Below are positions 43,341 through 52,070 of a stretch of 55,598 bases of DNA, piece after piece. The DNA comes from Pseudomonadota bacterium (lineage in GTDB: Bacteria; Myxococcota_A; Bradymonadia; Bradymonadales; GCA-2716585). Position 1 is the stretch's first letter; each line of letters starts with the position of its first letter. The notes under the pieces are model-generated. The model had not been told where the DNA came from. It did no database searches and saw only the letters and a program-made list of their open reading frames with translations. A program made the translations under genes and the position numbers. Location: NCBI GenBank assembly GCA_005804885.1, contig SYOX01000232.1, positions 1 through 55,598 on the forward strand, written 5' to 3'.

Positions 43341-45059
43341 ATGGGGCGAGGGGGGGAGGATGTGCTTGAGGCGATCCGGGCGCTGCTCTACGATCCGCCT
43401 TCGGAGGTGACGTGGGGGCGGCTGTGGCGGGTGTTGTCGGCCGCGCCCGTCAAGCGGCTGGAGGGTGAGCTGCTGCCCTACGTGGTCGACCACCTGACGC
43501 GGTGGCCGGCCGGGCTGCGGGTGGCGCCCACGTCGGCCCGCGAGGTCTTCTTCGACGCGGGGCGGTTCGAGCGGATCAAGCCCTCGGTGCGCCTGCTCCT
43601 GCCCTTGATCGACAACCTCAACCTGCCGCAGACGGTCTTGACGTCCGAGCGCGTGGAGGCGCTGACGGGCAACCCGCTGTGCGCCAACCTCACGCACCTG
43701 GATCTGCTGGTGTTCAACCCGGAGGCGCCTGCGGAGTTCACCCGGAGCCTGCTGGCCTTGAGCGAGGCGGCGCACTTCACCAAGGTGCTCGCGCTGACCT
43801 TGAGCGCGGCGAAGATCTCCACGGATCTCGCGCGGCCGCTGCTGGACGCGCCGTGGTTTCGGCGCTTGAGCGCGCTGGGGCTCAAGGACGTGAAGATCGA
43901 GCCCTTCGAGGGGCCGGTCGAGATGCCGCTGCTGGAGTCGCTGAAGGTCGACAGGGGGTCATCGGGGCTGCTGGAGGCGCTGGGGCGGGCAGGATCGCGG
44001 CACGCGCTCAGGTCGCTTGAGGTGCATGGGGCGCTGGGGGAGGCCGAAGGCAGGGCGATCGCGGGGATGACGTCCCTGAGGCGGCTGAACCTTGAGATGT
44101 TGTGGGAATCCAAGGGCCTGGGCGTGCTGGCCGAGGGGCGGATGCCGGAGCTGGAGGCGCTGGAGCTGCGCTATGGGGGCGAGGCGATCAAGGCGGGGCT
44201 GGCGGCGCTGCTGGTGCATGAGGATCTGAAGGGCTTGAGGCATCTGGAGCTGCGCAACAACGCGCTGGTGGCCGAGGATCTGGCGCCGCTCAGGGTGGCC
44301 TCGTTCGAGCAGCTGGAGTCGTTGATCCTCCGCTACAACGCCATCAAGGACGAGGGCCTGGGTCATATCCTGGGCGCGCCCTTCTTGGGGGCGCTCAAGA
44401 GGCTGGATCTGAGCGGGGTGGGGTTGGGCAGGGAGGGGGTCAGCGCGCTGGCGCAGGCCGAAGGGCTGGTCGGGCTCAAGCGGCTGGAGTTGAAGGCGAA
44501 CGGGCTCGGCGGCGCGCTGGGGATCTTGTCGGGGCCCGTGGGGTTTTCGGGGCTTGAGGTGTTGATGCTGGGCGGCAATGGGGTGGACGACGCGGTGATG
44601 GCGGGCATCGACGCGAACCCGTCGTTGGGAGCGCTGGAGCGCCTGGGCGCGATGCCCTGCGATCTGAGCGTCCAGGCGCAGTTCGGGTTGATGACGGATC
44701 CGAGGCGGCGTTGGTCGAGGCGAAGGGCGTCGATGAAGGATCTCGTCGGGCGGCTGGATCGGGCGGCGCTGCTGGTGGTGCTGGGCTCGGAGGGGGTCAC
44801 GACGGCGCCGGAGGAGCGCACCAAGCCCTTGCTCGTCGGGCGGCTGATCGAGGCGATGGGGAGCGATTCGGTGGTGGCGCGGGTGTTGTGCCACAGGTCG
44901 GCGCTGCGCTTCTTCTTCAGCGCGCGCGGCCTCAAGGCGACCTTGAGGGCGGCGGGGGTGCAGGGTTACTCGAAGTGGGCGCGCAAGGCGCTGGAGGAGG
45001 CCGTGCTGAACGTCATCGGCGCTCAGGGGGCGGGGCTGCTGGAGCCTCGGTCGCCTTGA
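43341..45059 (+). CDS. LRR protein with companion module and a distinct C-terminal domain
   Basis: A 572-residue protein, the longest of the four LRR paralogues. AGGAGGGG supports ATG 43341 over the GTG at 43320. The N-terminal module is recognisable but divergent (DPPSEVTW, TRWPAGLR). The LRRs (about 110-440) are less regular than in the others. A C-terminal domain of about 120 residues (KDLVGRLDRAALLVVLGSEG ... YSKWARKALEEAV) is absent from the other three and has helical character with Arg/Lys enrichment. The gene overlaps nothing and is convergent with the histidine kinase gene, 33 bp apart. Confidence 0.78.
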   Translation: MGRGGEDVLEAIRALLYDPPSEVTWGRLWRVLSAAPVKRLEGELLPYVVDHLTRWPAGLRVAPTSAREVFFDAGRFERIKPSVRLLLPLIDNLNLPQTVLTSERVEALTGNPLCANLTHLDLLVFNPEAPAEFTRSLLALSEAAHFTKVLALTLSAAKISTDLARPLLDAPWFRRLSALGLKDVKIEPFEGPVEMPLLESLKVDRGSSGLLEALGRAGSRHALRSLEVHGALGEAEGRAIAGMTSLRRLNLEMLWESKGLGVLAEGRMPELEALELRYGGEAIKAGLAALLVHEDLKGLRHLELRNNALVAEDLAPLRVASFEQLESLILRYNAIKDEGLGHILGAPFLGALKRLDLSGVGLGREGVSALAQAEGLVGLKRLELKANGLGGALGILSGPVGFSGLEVLMLGGNGVDDAVMAGIDANPSLGALERLGAMPCDLSVQAQFGLMTDPRRRWSRRRASMKDLVGRLDRAALLVVLGSEGVTTAPEERTKPLLVGRLIEAMGSDSVVARVLCHRSALRFFFSARGLKATLRAAGVQGYSKWARKALEEAVLNVIGAQGAGLLEPRSP

Positions 45060-45092
45060 GGGATCCGGCCCGCACGGGTCCGAGCGGCGCGC

Positions 45093-46757
45093 TCAATCCG
45101 ATGCGACGTCGTCCTGTTTCGCGAGGATCCCGGAGAGGATGGCGCCGAGCCTGCGGAGATCGTAGGGTTTGGCCAGGACGCCTCGGAAGCCGAAATGGAG
45201 GTGGTTGGCCATGACGGGGTTGTTGGAGTAGCCGCTGGAGACGATGGCCTTGACGTGGGGGTCGATGTCTCGGAGCAGCTCGATGGTCTCGGCGCCGCCG
45301 AGGCCGCCGGGGATGGTCAGATCCATGATGACGGCGTCGAAGGGCCTGACGTCGAGCTGGGCCTTGAAGAGCTCGACGGCCTCGGCGCCGTGACGGGCGC
45401 AGACGACCTCGTAGCCGAGGGCCTGGAGCATGCGCCTGGAGCTGCGCAGCACGTCCTCCTCGTCGTCCATCAGGAGGATGAGCCCGTGTCCTTGCCGCAT
45501 CGAGCGGGAGGCGGGCCTGCTGGGGGTGAGGCTGCTGTCGGAGGCGGGCAGGAAGATCGTGAAGGTGGTGCCCTGGTTGAGCTTGGAGTTGACGGCGAGG
45601 CAGCCGCCGTGTTTTTGGATGATGGAGTGGCAGGTGGTCAGGCCGAGGCCAGAGCCGCGGCCCTTGGTGGTGTAGTAGGGGTCGAAGATCCGATCGATTT
45701 GATCGGGGGCGATGCCGACGCCCTGGTCAATGACGGCGATCTTGACGCAGCGCCGGTTCAGGGAGCGGGTCATGGAGCACTCGTCGGGCAGCGCGTTGGA
45801 GGCCACGATGCGGATCGTGCCGCCGGAGGGCATGGCCTGATCGGCGTTGATGATGAGGTTGTTGAGCACCTGGCTCATCTGGCCCTGGTCCGCCTCGACG
45901 GGTTGGAGATCGGGGTCGATCTGGAGGTCGAAGGTGGCCTTGGAGCCGCGCAGGGCGAAGGCGGCGGACTCGCGGATGAGGTCGCCCATCGAGGTGGTCT
46001 TCTTGATGGGCTCGCCGCCGCGGGCGAAGGTGAGCAGCTGCTGGGTCAGGTCGCGGGTTCGCAGGACGGCCAGGCGGGTCTCTTCGAGGATCTCCTGGCT
46101 CTCTTCACCGTTGGCCTCCATCTGCACGATGGAGAGGTTGGCCAGCACGACCATCATCAGGGTGTTGAAGTCGTGGGCGATGCCGCCGGCCAGCAGGCCG
46201 ATGGAGTCCAGGCGCGAGGCGCGGTTGCGCTCCTGCTCGGCGTGGGTGCGGTCGGTGATGTTGCGGATGACGGCCAGGAGGCGGCCGTTGACCAGGGGCA
46301 GGATGCGGGCCTCGTAATTGCGCTCCACGCCGTCGATGGGCAGCTTGTACTCGAAGTCGACGACCTCGCGGTTTTCGCGGGCCGCGATGAGGGCGCCGAG
46401 GAAGCGCCCGCCGAGCCCCTCGATGGGGACGTTCTGGATGCATCGGCCGATGATCCTGTCGGGCAGCGCGAGGCGATCGTTCTGGCCGCCCTGGACGGCG
46501 AGGATCCGCCCATCGGAGTCGAGCCACATGAAGAGGTCGGGGAAGGCCTGGAAGACGGCCCTGAGCTCGGCGTTGGCCTGGAGCAGCTCGTTGGAGCTCA
46601 GATCCAGGGAGTGCTCCAGCATCTCCCGATCCTGATCAAACTCCCTGTAGGCCGCGTCGACGTCCTCGACAAAGCCCCGCAATGCTTCAGGGATCCGGGC
46701 TTCCCCCCCAAAGCGCTGGTTGATCTGTCTTTCCAGCAGGCTGTGGCGCTTCTTCAT
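45093..46757 (-). CDS. PAS-domain sensor histidine kinase with a C-terminal receiver
   Basis: A 554-residue soluble hybrid kinase. Coiled-coil at about 30-65, PAS at about 66-175 (AVFQAFPDLFMWLDSDG), HisKA with phospho-accepting His195 (GGIAHDFNTLM), HATPase with N box (NLIINADQAM), G1 (DQGVGI), F box (IFDPYYTTK) and G2 (GSGLGL), then a receiver from about 425 with acidic pair Asp431/432 and phosphoacceptor Asp479 (VIMDLTIPGG). There is no membrane helix. It starts 2 bp after the FIST gene, so the FIST protein is likely its signal-input partner. The output regulator is not present. Confidence 0.93.
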   Translation of the reverse strand: MKKRHSLLERQINQRFGGEARIPEALRGFVEDVDAAYREFDQDREMLEHSLDLSSNELLQANAELRAVFQAFPDLFMWLDSDGRILAVQGGQNDRLALPDRIIGRCIQNVPIEGLGGRFLGALIAARENREVVDFEYKLPIDGVERNYEARILPLVNGRLLAVIRNITDRTHAEQERNRASRLDSIGLLAGGIAHDFNTLMMVVLANLSIVQMEANGEESQEILEETRLAVLRTRDLTQQLLTFARGGEPIKKTTSMGDLIRESAAFALRGSKATFDLQIDPDLQPVEADQGQMSQVLNNLIINADQAMPSGGTIRIVASNALPDECSMTRSLNRRCVKIAVIDQGVGIAPDQIDRIFDPYYTTKGRGSGLGLTTCHSIIQKHGGCLAVNSKLNQGTTFTIFLPASDSSLTPSRPASRSMRQGHGLILLMDDEEDVLRSSRRMLQALGYEVVCARHGAEAVELFKAQLDVRPFDAVIMDLTIPGGLGGAETIELLRDIDPHVKAIVSSGYSNNPVMANHLHFGFRGVLAKPYDLRRLGAILSGILAKQDDVASD

Positions 46758-46759
46758 GA

Positions 46760-47899
46760 CTAGGCTTCGTTGAACACGGTGACGGTCATGGTCTGGTTGT
46801 GAAGTTCACACTGATCCAATGAAGAAAACGGCGATATCTCGCCATAAGAGTAGAACCCCGTCAAGGCCGCGGCGGGGCCGAGCACGTCGCGGACCACCTC
46901 CAGCTCCTCCTCGACGCGCTGCTTGAAGACCATCCTGCGGCCGACGCAGCTGATCAGCAGCGCGAGCCCGGCCTGAGCGCCATCGAGGCGCTCGATGGAG
47001 GCCTGCGCGGCGCCGTGGGCGCCGTCGAGCAGGCGGTTGAGGTTGGCCTTCATCAGTCGGGCGTAGTGCCCGACGGGCATGTCTCCGGCGAAGATCATAC
47101 AGTGCTGGGCCTCGTCGATCCCCAGGATCGTCCGCACCAGGCCCTGCTCCTCGCCTTCGGCCCTGATGCTCAGGGGGAAGAAGAGCGCGGTGGCTGGCAG
47201 GCCCGCGGCGTGCTCGCCGAGGTAGGCGCGGTAGAGGTCCAGCGCCGGGTGGCCGTCGAGCTCATAGAGCCGGTTGCCCTCGGCCCGCGTGATCACGCGC
47301 TCGGGGCCGAAGGGGTCCCAGCCGCCCAGCGAGCCGCAGCCGACCTTGAGCCTGTCGCCGTAGAAGCCCAGCGCCGCCACCTGCCCGACCTCGGGCTCCG
47401 AGTTGAAGAACACCCGCGTCTCGGTAAAGAGCGTCCCGTCGCCTGCCAGCCCCCCCGAGAGCGTCACGGCCTCCGGCAGCGCCCCTCGCAGCCCGCGCAC
47501 CAGCTCGCTGCCGTTGACGCAGGACCCATCCGAGAGCACCAGGACGTGCTTGAGCCCGTCGCCGTCGAGGGCGCAGGCCAGCGTCCGGCCCACGTCGAAG
47601 CTCCGCTCCATCCCCTCGACGCCGATCTGAAGGCCGAGCACGCTCGTGTGGTCGAAGCGCAGCGCGGTGATCACCACCGACTCATCGCTGATCCTGGCCC
47701 CGCAGATCTCCCCCGCCGTCGAGCACCCCATCAAGTGGGCGTCGGGGTAGGCCTCGCGCACGCGCAAACGCCAGGATCCCTCCATCAGCGCCCCTCGGCC
47801 TCCAAAGACGAGCACGACCTGGGCGCCCGCCATCCCGACGGGCGGAGAGGGCTCCCAACGCCTGGACGACTGTCTCCACAAGCTCTGCTCGATCTCCAT
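46760..47899 (-). CDS. FIST-domain sensory protein
   Basis: A 379-residue cytoplasmic protein with FIST N (about 25-215: VVLVFGGRGALM, HLMGCSTAGEICG, SGGLAGDGTLF) and FIST C (about 225-365: ALDLYRAYLGEHA, LTGFYSYGEISPF). FIST domains bind small ligands, thought to be amino acids or similar, and are often linked to signalling proteins. The ATG at 47899 is preceded by GAGGTGGGG. It is the first gene of a two-gene operon with the hybrid kinase. Confidence 0.92.
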   Translation of the reverse strand: MEIEQSLWRQSSRRWEPSPPVGMAGAQVVLVFGGRGALMEGSWRLRVREAYPDAHLMGCSTAGEICGARISDESVVITALRFDHTSVLGLQIGVEGMERSFDVGRTLACALDGDGLKHVLVLSDGSCVNGSELVRGLRGALPEAVTLSGGLAGDGTLFTETRVFFNSEPEVGQVAALGFYGDRLKVGCGSLGGWDPFGPERVITRAEGNRLYELDGHPALDLYRAYLGEHAAGLPATALFFPLSIRAEGEEQGLVRTILGIDEAQHCMIFAGDMPVGHYARLMKANLNRLLDGAHGAAQASIERLDGAQAGLALLISCVGRRMVFKQRVEEELEVVRDVLGPAAALTGFYSYGEISPFSSLDQCELHNQTMTVTVFNEA

Positions 47900-48353
47900 G
47901 CCCCACCTCGGGTCTTCCGCCTGTCGTGCCCATCGAGTCAGGTAATGGTCGAACCAAAACGGGCGATGTGCTCGCCCAACCCGAGCTGTTTATCGACAAA
48001 TTACCGGTGCTTTTGAACCTTGATCATGTCTTCACCCTGGACAAACTCTCACAACCCCCGCCGGCCTGCAAGGCGGCATGCGTTCGACGGTGAGCTTGAG
48101 AGGACTCCAGGCCGCGAGCCGCGTCGAGCGACGAGGTTCGCTTCGTCGGAGACGCCTGGACAAGGGGGTTGACAACCGGAGCGGCCTCGACGCTGGTAAT
48201 CTCCATGCTGGGCGTGTTCCATCACCTGGATGTTCCAGGTCGCGGTCCTTCGCGCGCTGCGCCCCGCGCTGCGGCCACCCGCTTGAGGAGGGCCTCGCCA
48301 GCGCCGCACCCCAGGATCAGGATCTCCATCTGCTCAAGGAGCCCGTCGAGCCC
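47900..48353. other. Gene-poor divergent spacer
   Basis: This 454-bp stretch separates the FIST operon (minus) from the small ORF and BtuF-like gene (plus). The part at 47940-48040 is relatively AT-rich (GTTTATCGACAAATTACCGG) and is the likely promoter area of the FIST operon. Open frames in it have atypical composition and I do not support any as a gene. Confidence 0.35.
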
Positions 48354-48512
48354 ATGATCGACCTCAGCCGACACTCCCACGATCCCTGGCCCTTGCCGAT
48401 CACCTCCATCGTCGTCAAGGCGCTGGAGTCGGCCCCCGGCGAGGTGTGGCCCGAAGACCAGAGCGCAGGGATCGGCGGCGGCGAGGGCAAGGCCCCTCGA
48501 CGGCGGCCGTGA
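48354..48512 (+). CDS. Small protein coupled to the BtuF-like gene (tentative)
   Basis: A possible 52-residue protein beginning MIDLSRHSHDPWPLPITSIV and ending in a basic tail (KAPRRRP). AAGGAG is about 12 bases upstream, a long spacing. The main support is that its TGA overlaps the GTG start of the next gene in a GTGA, as in other coupled pairs in this window. The frame is open further upstream, so the start may be earlier. No family recognised. Confidence 0.35.
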   Translation: MIDLSRHSHDPWPLPITSIVVKALESAPGEVWPEDQSAGIGGGEGKAPRRRP

Positions 48513-49291
48513 GCGGCGCCTTCGTCGACGGCCTCGGGCGGCGGGTGGTCTTGCCGGCTGCGCCGCGCCGCGTCGTCTCGCTCGTCCCCAGCCAGACCGA
48601 GCTGCTGGCCCACCTTGGCCTCGACGAGGAGGTCGTCGGGCTGACGCGCTACTGCGTCCACCCGGCCGGCTGGCGCGAGCGCAAGGCGATCGTGGGCGGG
48701 ACGAAGAAGGCCCGAACGGCGCTCGTCGCGCCCCTGGCGCCGGATCTGATCCTGGCCAACAAGGAGGAGAACACGCGCGAGGACGTCGAGGCCCTCGAGG
48801 CCCTCTCGCCCGTCTTCGTCACTGACGTGCGCGACCTGGAGGGCGCGCTGGTCATGATCCGCGACGTCGGCGCCCTGGTCGGCCGCCTCCCGGCCGCCGA
48901 GCGCCTGATCGAGGAGATCAGCGCCAGCTTTGAGGCGCTGCCGGCCTTCGCGCCTCGCCGCGCGCTCTACCTGATCTGGCGCGAGCCGCTGATGACGGTG
49001 GGCGCCGACACCTTCATCCACGACATCATGGCGCGCGGCGGCCTGGTCAACGTCTTCGGCGACCGGAGCCGCTACCCCGCCTTGACCGAGGACGAGGTGC
49101 GCGGCGCTCGCCCTGAGGTCATCCTGCTCTCCAGCGAGCCCTACCCCTTCAAGGCCGCCCACGCCGAGGCCATCTCGGCCATCGCGCCCGAGGCCCGCGT
49201 CCTGCTCGTCGACGGCGAGCCCTTCTCGTGGTACGGCAGCCGCCTGCGCCAGACCCCCGAGGCGCTCGTCGCGCTGCGGCAGCGGTTGTGA
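48509..49291 (+). CDS. BtuF-like helical-backbone metal/cobalamin-binding protein without export signal
   Basis: A 260-residue protein from GTG 48509. It matches the substrate-binding protein type of cobalamin and iron-siderophore transporters: RVVLPAAPRRVVSLVPSQTE, LGLDEEVVGLTRYCVHP, VGGTKKARTALVAPLAPDLI, and a C-terminal lobe (RPEVILLSSEPYPFKAAHAE). There is no signal peptide or lipobox at this start, and no permease or ATPase gene adjacent. Signal-less members of this group exist in several phyla, and their cytoplasmic role is not clear. Confidence 0.8.
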   Translation: MSGAFVDGLGRRVVLPAAPRRVVSLVPSQTELLAHLGLDEEVVGLTRYCVHPAGWRERKAIVGGTKKARTALVAPLAPDLILANKEENTREDVEALEALSPVFVTDVRDLEGALVMIRDVGALVGRLPAAERLIEEISASFEALPAFAPRRALYLIWREPLMTVGADTFIHDIMARGGLVNVFGDRSRYPALTEDEVRGARPEVILLSSEPYPFKAAHAEAISAIAPEARVLLVDGEPFSWYGSRLRQTPEALVALRQRL

Positions 49292-49312
49292 GCTCCGCGG
49301 CGGGCGGCCGGA

Positions 49313-49341
49313 TTGCCCGCGCCCACGGACTCTGCTATGTT
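49313..49341 (+). promoter_or_regulatory. Candidate promoter of the SGNH lipoprotein gene
   Basis: TTGCCC (49313-49318), 17-bp spacer, TATGTT (49336-49341), 47 bp before the start codon. Confidence 0.5.
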
Positions 49342-49387
49342 GCCCGCGACTGGGTCCATGACTTCAATATCCTTCAGGAAACACACC

Positions 49388-50590
49388 ATGAACGGCACTT
49401 TGAAGACGCTCCTCATGATGGCGATGATCGCCTCGCTGGTGGCCTGCGGCGACGAGGGCGCCGGCGGCGGCGCCCAGGTCGACCCGAACAACGCTCCCAA
49501 CAACAACCCGGAGCCTGAGGGCGAGCCCGAGGGCGAGCCTGAGGGCGAGCCCGAGGACCCCGGCGCGTGCGAGCAGCTTGAGGTGCCTGAGTCGCCGCGC
49601 GCGCTGGCGGTGATCTACACGGACAAGAACGCCACGGACGTGAGCACCTACCTGAGCGGCTTCGAGGGGGGCCGGGACGAGCTCCTCGGGCAGGTGCCGG
49701 TGAGCCTCTTTTCGGCCGACGGCGAGCGGGAGACCTCGACCTGCGCGGACGGTCGGGCGGCCTTCGGTCCGCTGGAGGACGGCGTCTACCTGCTCTCGCC
49801 GCAGATGCCGCCGGGCCACTGCGGCACCAAGAATTGCGCGCGGCGGCTGCCCGAGGCGATCCGGGAGGGGAAGGTCAAGATCGTGACCTTCGGCGACAGC
49901 ATCCCGGTGGTCGGCGACGCGCCCTTCTTCCCCGAGCGGCTCGCCCAGCTGCTGTCTCCGCTGGCCGAGGTCGAGGACAAGAATGTCGCCATCGGCGGGA
50001 CGACCTCGGAGACGTGGCTGCCGGGGGCAGGGACCTTCGAGCGGCGGCTGGCGCCGGAGCTGGCCGACGCGGACGTGGTGATGATCTCGCTCGGCGGCAA
50101 CGACGTGCTGGGCTTCGTGCAGGCGAACGTGGCCAACCTGGGCAACATCGACGCGCTGGTGGAGGACGTCTACGTCGTCGTCGAGCAGATCGTGGAGAAC
50201 CTCCTGACGATCGCCGACGCGATCCGGGCCATCAACCCCGACGCGGATCTGGTCTACTGCCTCTATCCAGACTACAGCCTGGCGGTCAACAACCAGATGT
50301 GGTCGCTGGTCAACCAGTTCGTCGGCGCCGACATCGTCCACGACGTCCTGGTCACCGCCCGCGACAGCCTGCCCCTGGAGGAGGACATCATCCTGGTGGA
50401 CGTCTTCGACGCCTCCCAGGGCCTCCCGCTGGACGACTACCTCTTTGACTCCCTGCACTTCAACGACCTGGGCCAGAACTTCTACGCCCAGGAGATCTTC
50501 AAGGCCCTCGGCGGCGTCCTCGTCGGCCCCAGCCCCATCGACGGCGACACCCCTCTGGGCCTCGATCAGCAGTTCAGCGTCTCGCCCTGA
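49388..50590 (+). CDS. SGNH/GDSL hydrolase lipoprotein
   Basis: A 400-residue lipoprotein with lipobox SLVAC (Cys20) followed by a low-complexity linker of Asn and GEPE repeats. Residues 75-145 appear to be a small beta domain. Catalytic blocks of the SGNH family follow: block I TFGDSIPVVG (Ser171), block II IGGTTSETW, block III SLGGNDVLG (oxyanion Asn), block V FDSLHFND with Asp354 and His357. It should hydrolyse esters on lipids or acetylated polysaccharides at the cell surface. The ATG at 49388 follows AGGAA. It begins after the BtuF-like gene but has its own promoter. Confidence 0.85.
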   Translation: MNGTLKTLLMMAMIASLVACGDEGAGGGAQVDPNNAPNNNPEPEGEPEGEPEGEPEDPGACEQLEVPESPRALAVIYTDKNATDVSTYLSGFEGGRDELLGQVPVSLFSADGERETSTCADGRAAFGPLEDGVYLLSPQMPPGHCGTKNCARRLPEAIREGKVKIVTFGDSIPVVGDAPFFPERLAQLLSPLAEVEDKNVAIGGTTSETWLPGAGTFERRLAPELADADVVMISLGGNDVLGFVQANVANLGNIDALVEDVYVVVEQIVENLLTIADAIRAINPDADLVYCLYPDYSLAVNNQMWSLVNQFVGADIVHDVLVTARDSLPLEEDIILVDVFDASQGLPLDDYLFDSLHFNDLGQNFYAQEIFKALGGVLVGPSPIDGDTPLGLDQQFSVSP

Positions 50591-50692
50591 GCCGCCGTAG
50601 CCCCGCCCGCGATCCCCGTCCGGCGCGCCCATCATCCCCGTCCAGCGCGCCGCGATCCCCGGCGCGCCGGGATCTCGAAGCGCGCCCAGCGC

Positions 50693-50721
50693 TGGACGAA
50701 ACCCGAACAGCTTTCTATACT
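50693..50721 (+). promoter_or_regulatory. Candidate promoter of the TIMP-like protein gene
   Basis: TGGACG (50693-50698), 17-bp spacer, TATACT (50716-50721), 47 bp before the start at 50769. Confidence 0.55.
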
Positions 50722-50768
50722 TAAGCCCTCGGCCAGCGCGGGCGGTCGACGACATGGAGGGAGAGGCG

Positions 50769-51908
50769 ATGGTGAGAACATTGATGGCCGCGGTGATCGC
50801 GGCGCTCGTCGGGCTGGCTGTGGTGACGATGGCCCCCGCCGAGGCGCAGGCCTGTCGGTGCCAGGAGCCGGACGTGGCGCGCTCCTACAACAACAGCGGC
50901 GACGTGCTGCGGGCGCAGGTCATCCACGCGCTTCAGACAACCCACTGGAAGATCTATTACGCCCGCGTCCAGGAGGTCTACAAGGGCTGCGAGCGCGAGG
51001 GCAGGATCGTCCGCCTGCTGACCCCGGTCTCCTCGGCCACCTGCGGGGCCACCCTCCAGCGCGGCCAGACCTACCTCATCAACGGCTCCAGGCACTACCG
51101 GGGCTACATCTCGATCCATTCCTGCGACGTCAACCGCCCCTTCTCCGACCTTGACCGCGACGATATCCGCTTCCTCAACACGCGCTACAACTGCTGCGGC
51201 GACCGCTGCGCGTGCGTCAACTCACCCGAGGTCAACTGCTTCGTCGACCCTTGCCAGGTCGCCCCGGCTTGCGGCGAGGGCCAGTGCGTGTCGAATTACT
51301 GCGGCGGGTGCAATGCGGAGTTCTTTGACGATCGCGGCAACCAGGTCTGCCAGGATGTGTCCTGCCGCTCGGATGAGGACTGCGGCGACGACACCTGGTG
51401 TCGGCCCACCGAGGACCTCACGACCAGCGTGTGCGTGGACTTCTCCGGCGAGGGCGACTATTGCGGGGGCTTCACGCCCATCTGGGCGCAGACGCGCTGC
51501 GCGCCGGGGTTGATCTGCACCGACGTGCCCGAGTTCATCGCCGACGCCCCTGGCCGCTGCCGCGTGCCCTGTGGGGGCAACCTTGACTGCGCCCCGGAGG
51601 GCTACTGCTCCGGCAACGACGCCTGTCGCGACGACGGGGCCTGCCTGGACGACCTGGACTGCGAGCTCCCCGGCAACGAGTACGCCCACATCCTGTGCGT
51701 CGGCTACGGCGTCTGCGATCAGGGCCGGTGCGGGTGGCGGTGCGGCGACAGCCAGTGCCGCGAGCTTGGCGGGGTCTTCTTCGGCTTCTGCGACGCGATC
51801 CTGGGCTTCGGGGTGGTCGACGGCCGCTGCCAGGCCATCAGCGGCTGCAGCGCCGAGGGCTACAGCCTCTTCTCCTCCCTGCGCGCCTGCGAGTCCGCCT
51901 GCCGCTGA
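50769..51908 (+). CDS. Secreted cysteine-rich protein with TIMP/netrin-like N-terminus and Kunitz-like C-terminus
   Basis: A 379-residue secreted protein. Signal peptide about 1-27 (AEAQA); the mature protein starts immediately with CRCQEP, as TIMPs start at a free N-terminal Cys-x-Cys. Residues 28-120 (DVLRAQVIHAL, KIYYARVQEVYKGC, ATCGATLQRGQTYLING) follow the netrin/TIMP pattern, where the N-terminal Cys chelates the zinc of metalloproteases. A long disulfide-rich middle holds about 30 cysteines (QCVSNYCGGCNAEFFDD is a recurring motif in such bacteria). The last 28 residues (GCSAEGYSLFSSLRACESAC) look like the second half of a Kunitz/BPTI domain. It may inhibit proteases outside the cell. 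GGAGGGAGAGG lies upstream of the start. Confidence 0.72.
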   Translation: MVRTLMAAVIAALVGLAVVTMAPAEAQACRCQEPDVARSYNNSGDVLRAQVIHALQTTHWKIYYARVQEVYKGCEREGRIVRLLTPVSSATCGATLQRGQTYLINGSRHYRGYISIHSCDVNRPFSDLDRDDIRFLNTRYNCCGDRCACVNSPEVNCFVDPCQVAPACGEGQCVSNYCGGCNAEFFDDRGNQVCQDVSCRSDEDCGDDTWCRPTEDLTTSVCVDFSGEGDYCGGFTPIWAQTRCAPGLICTDVPEFIADAPGRCRVPCGGNLDCAPEGYCSGNDACRDDGACLDDLDCELPGNEYAHILCVGYGVCDQGRCGWRCGDSQCRELGGVFFGFCDAILGFGVVDGRCQAISGCSAEGYSLFSSLRACESACR

Positions 51909-52070
51909 CGCCCCACACCCTCGACGCCATGCACCCCCGCATGGCCGGACCTCTCGCCGCGCCGAAGCTCGACACGCGGCCGCCGGGCCGCCGCTCGGCG
52001 ACTCTGCTCGGGGTCGGCCGCGCTGGCGATCGACGGGGGCCTGCCCGGAAGGCGTCCGGGCGGCGGTGTG

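Noticed and set aside
48049..48309. Minus-strand frames in the spacer upstream of the BtuF-like gene
   Set aside because: Atypical composition, no ribosome-binding site and no recognisable sequence; treated as non-coding.
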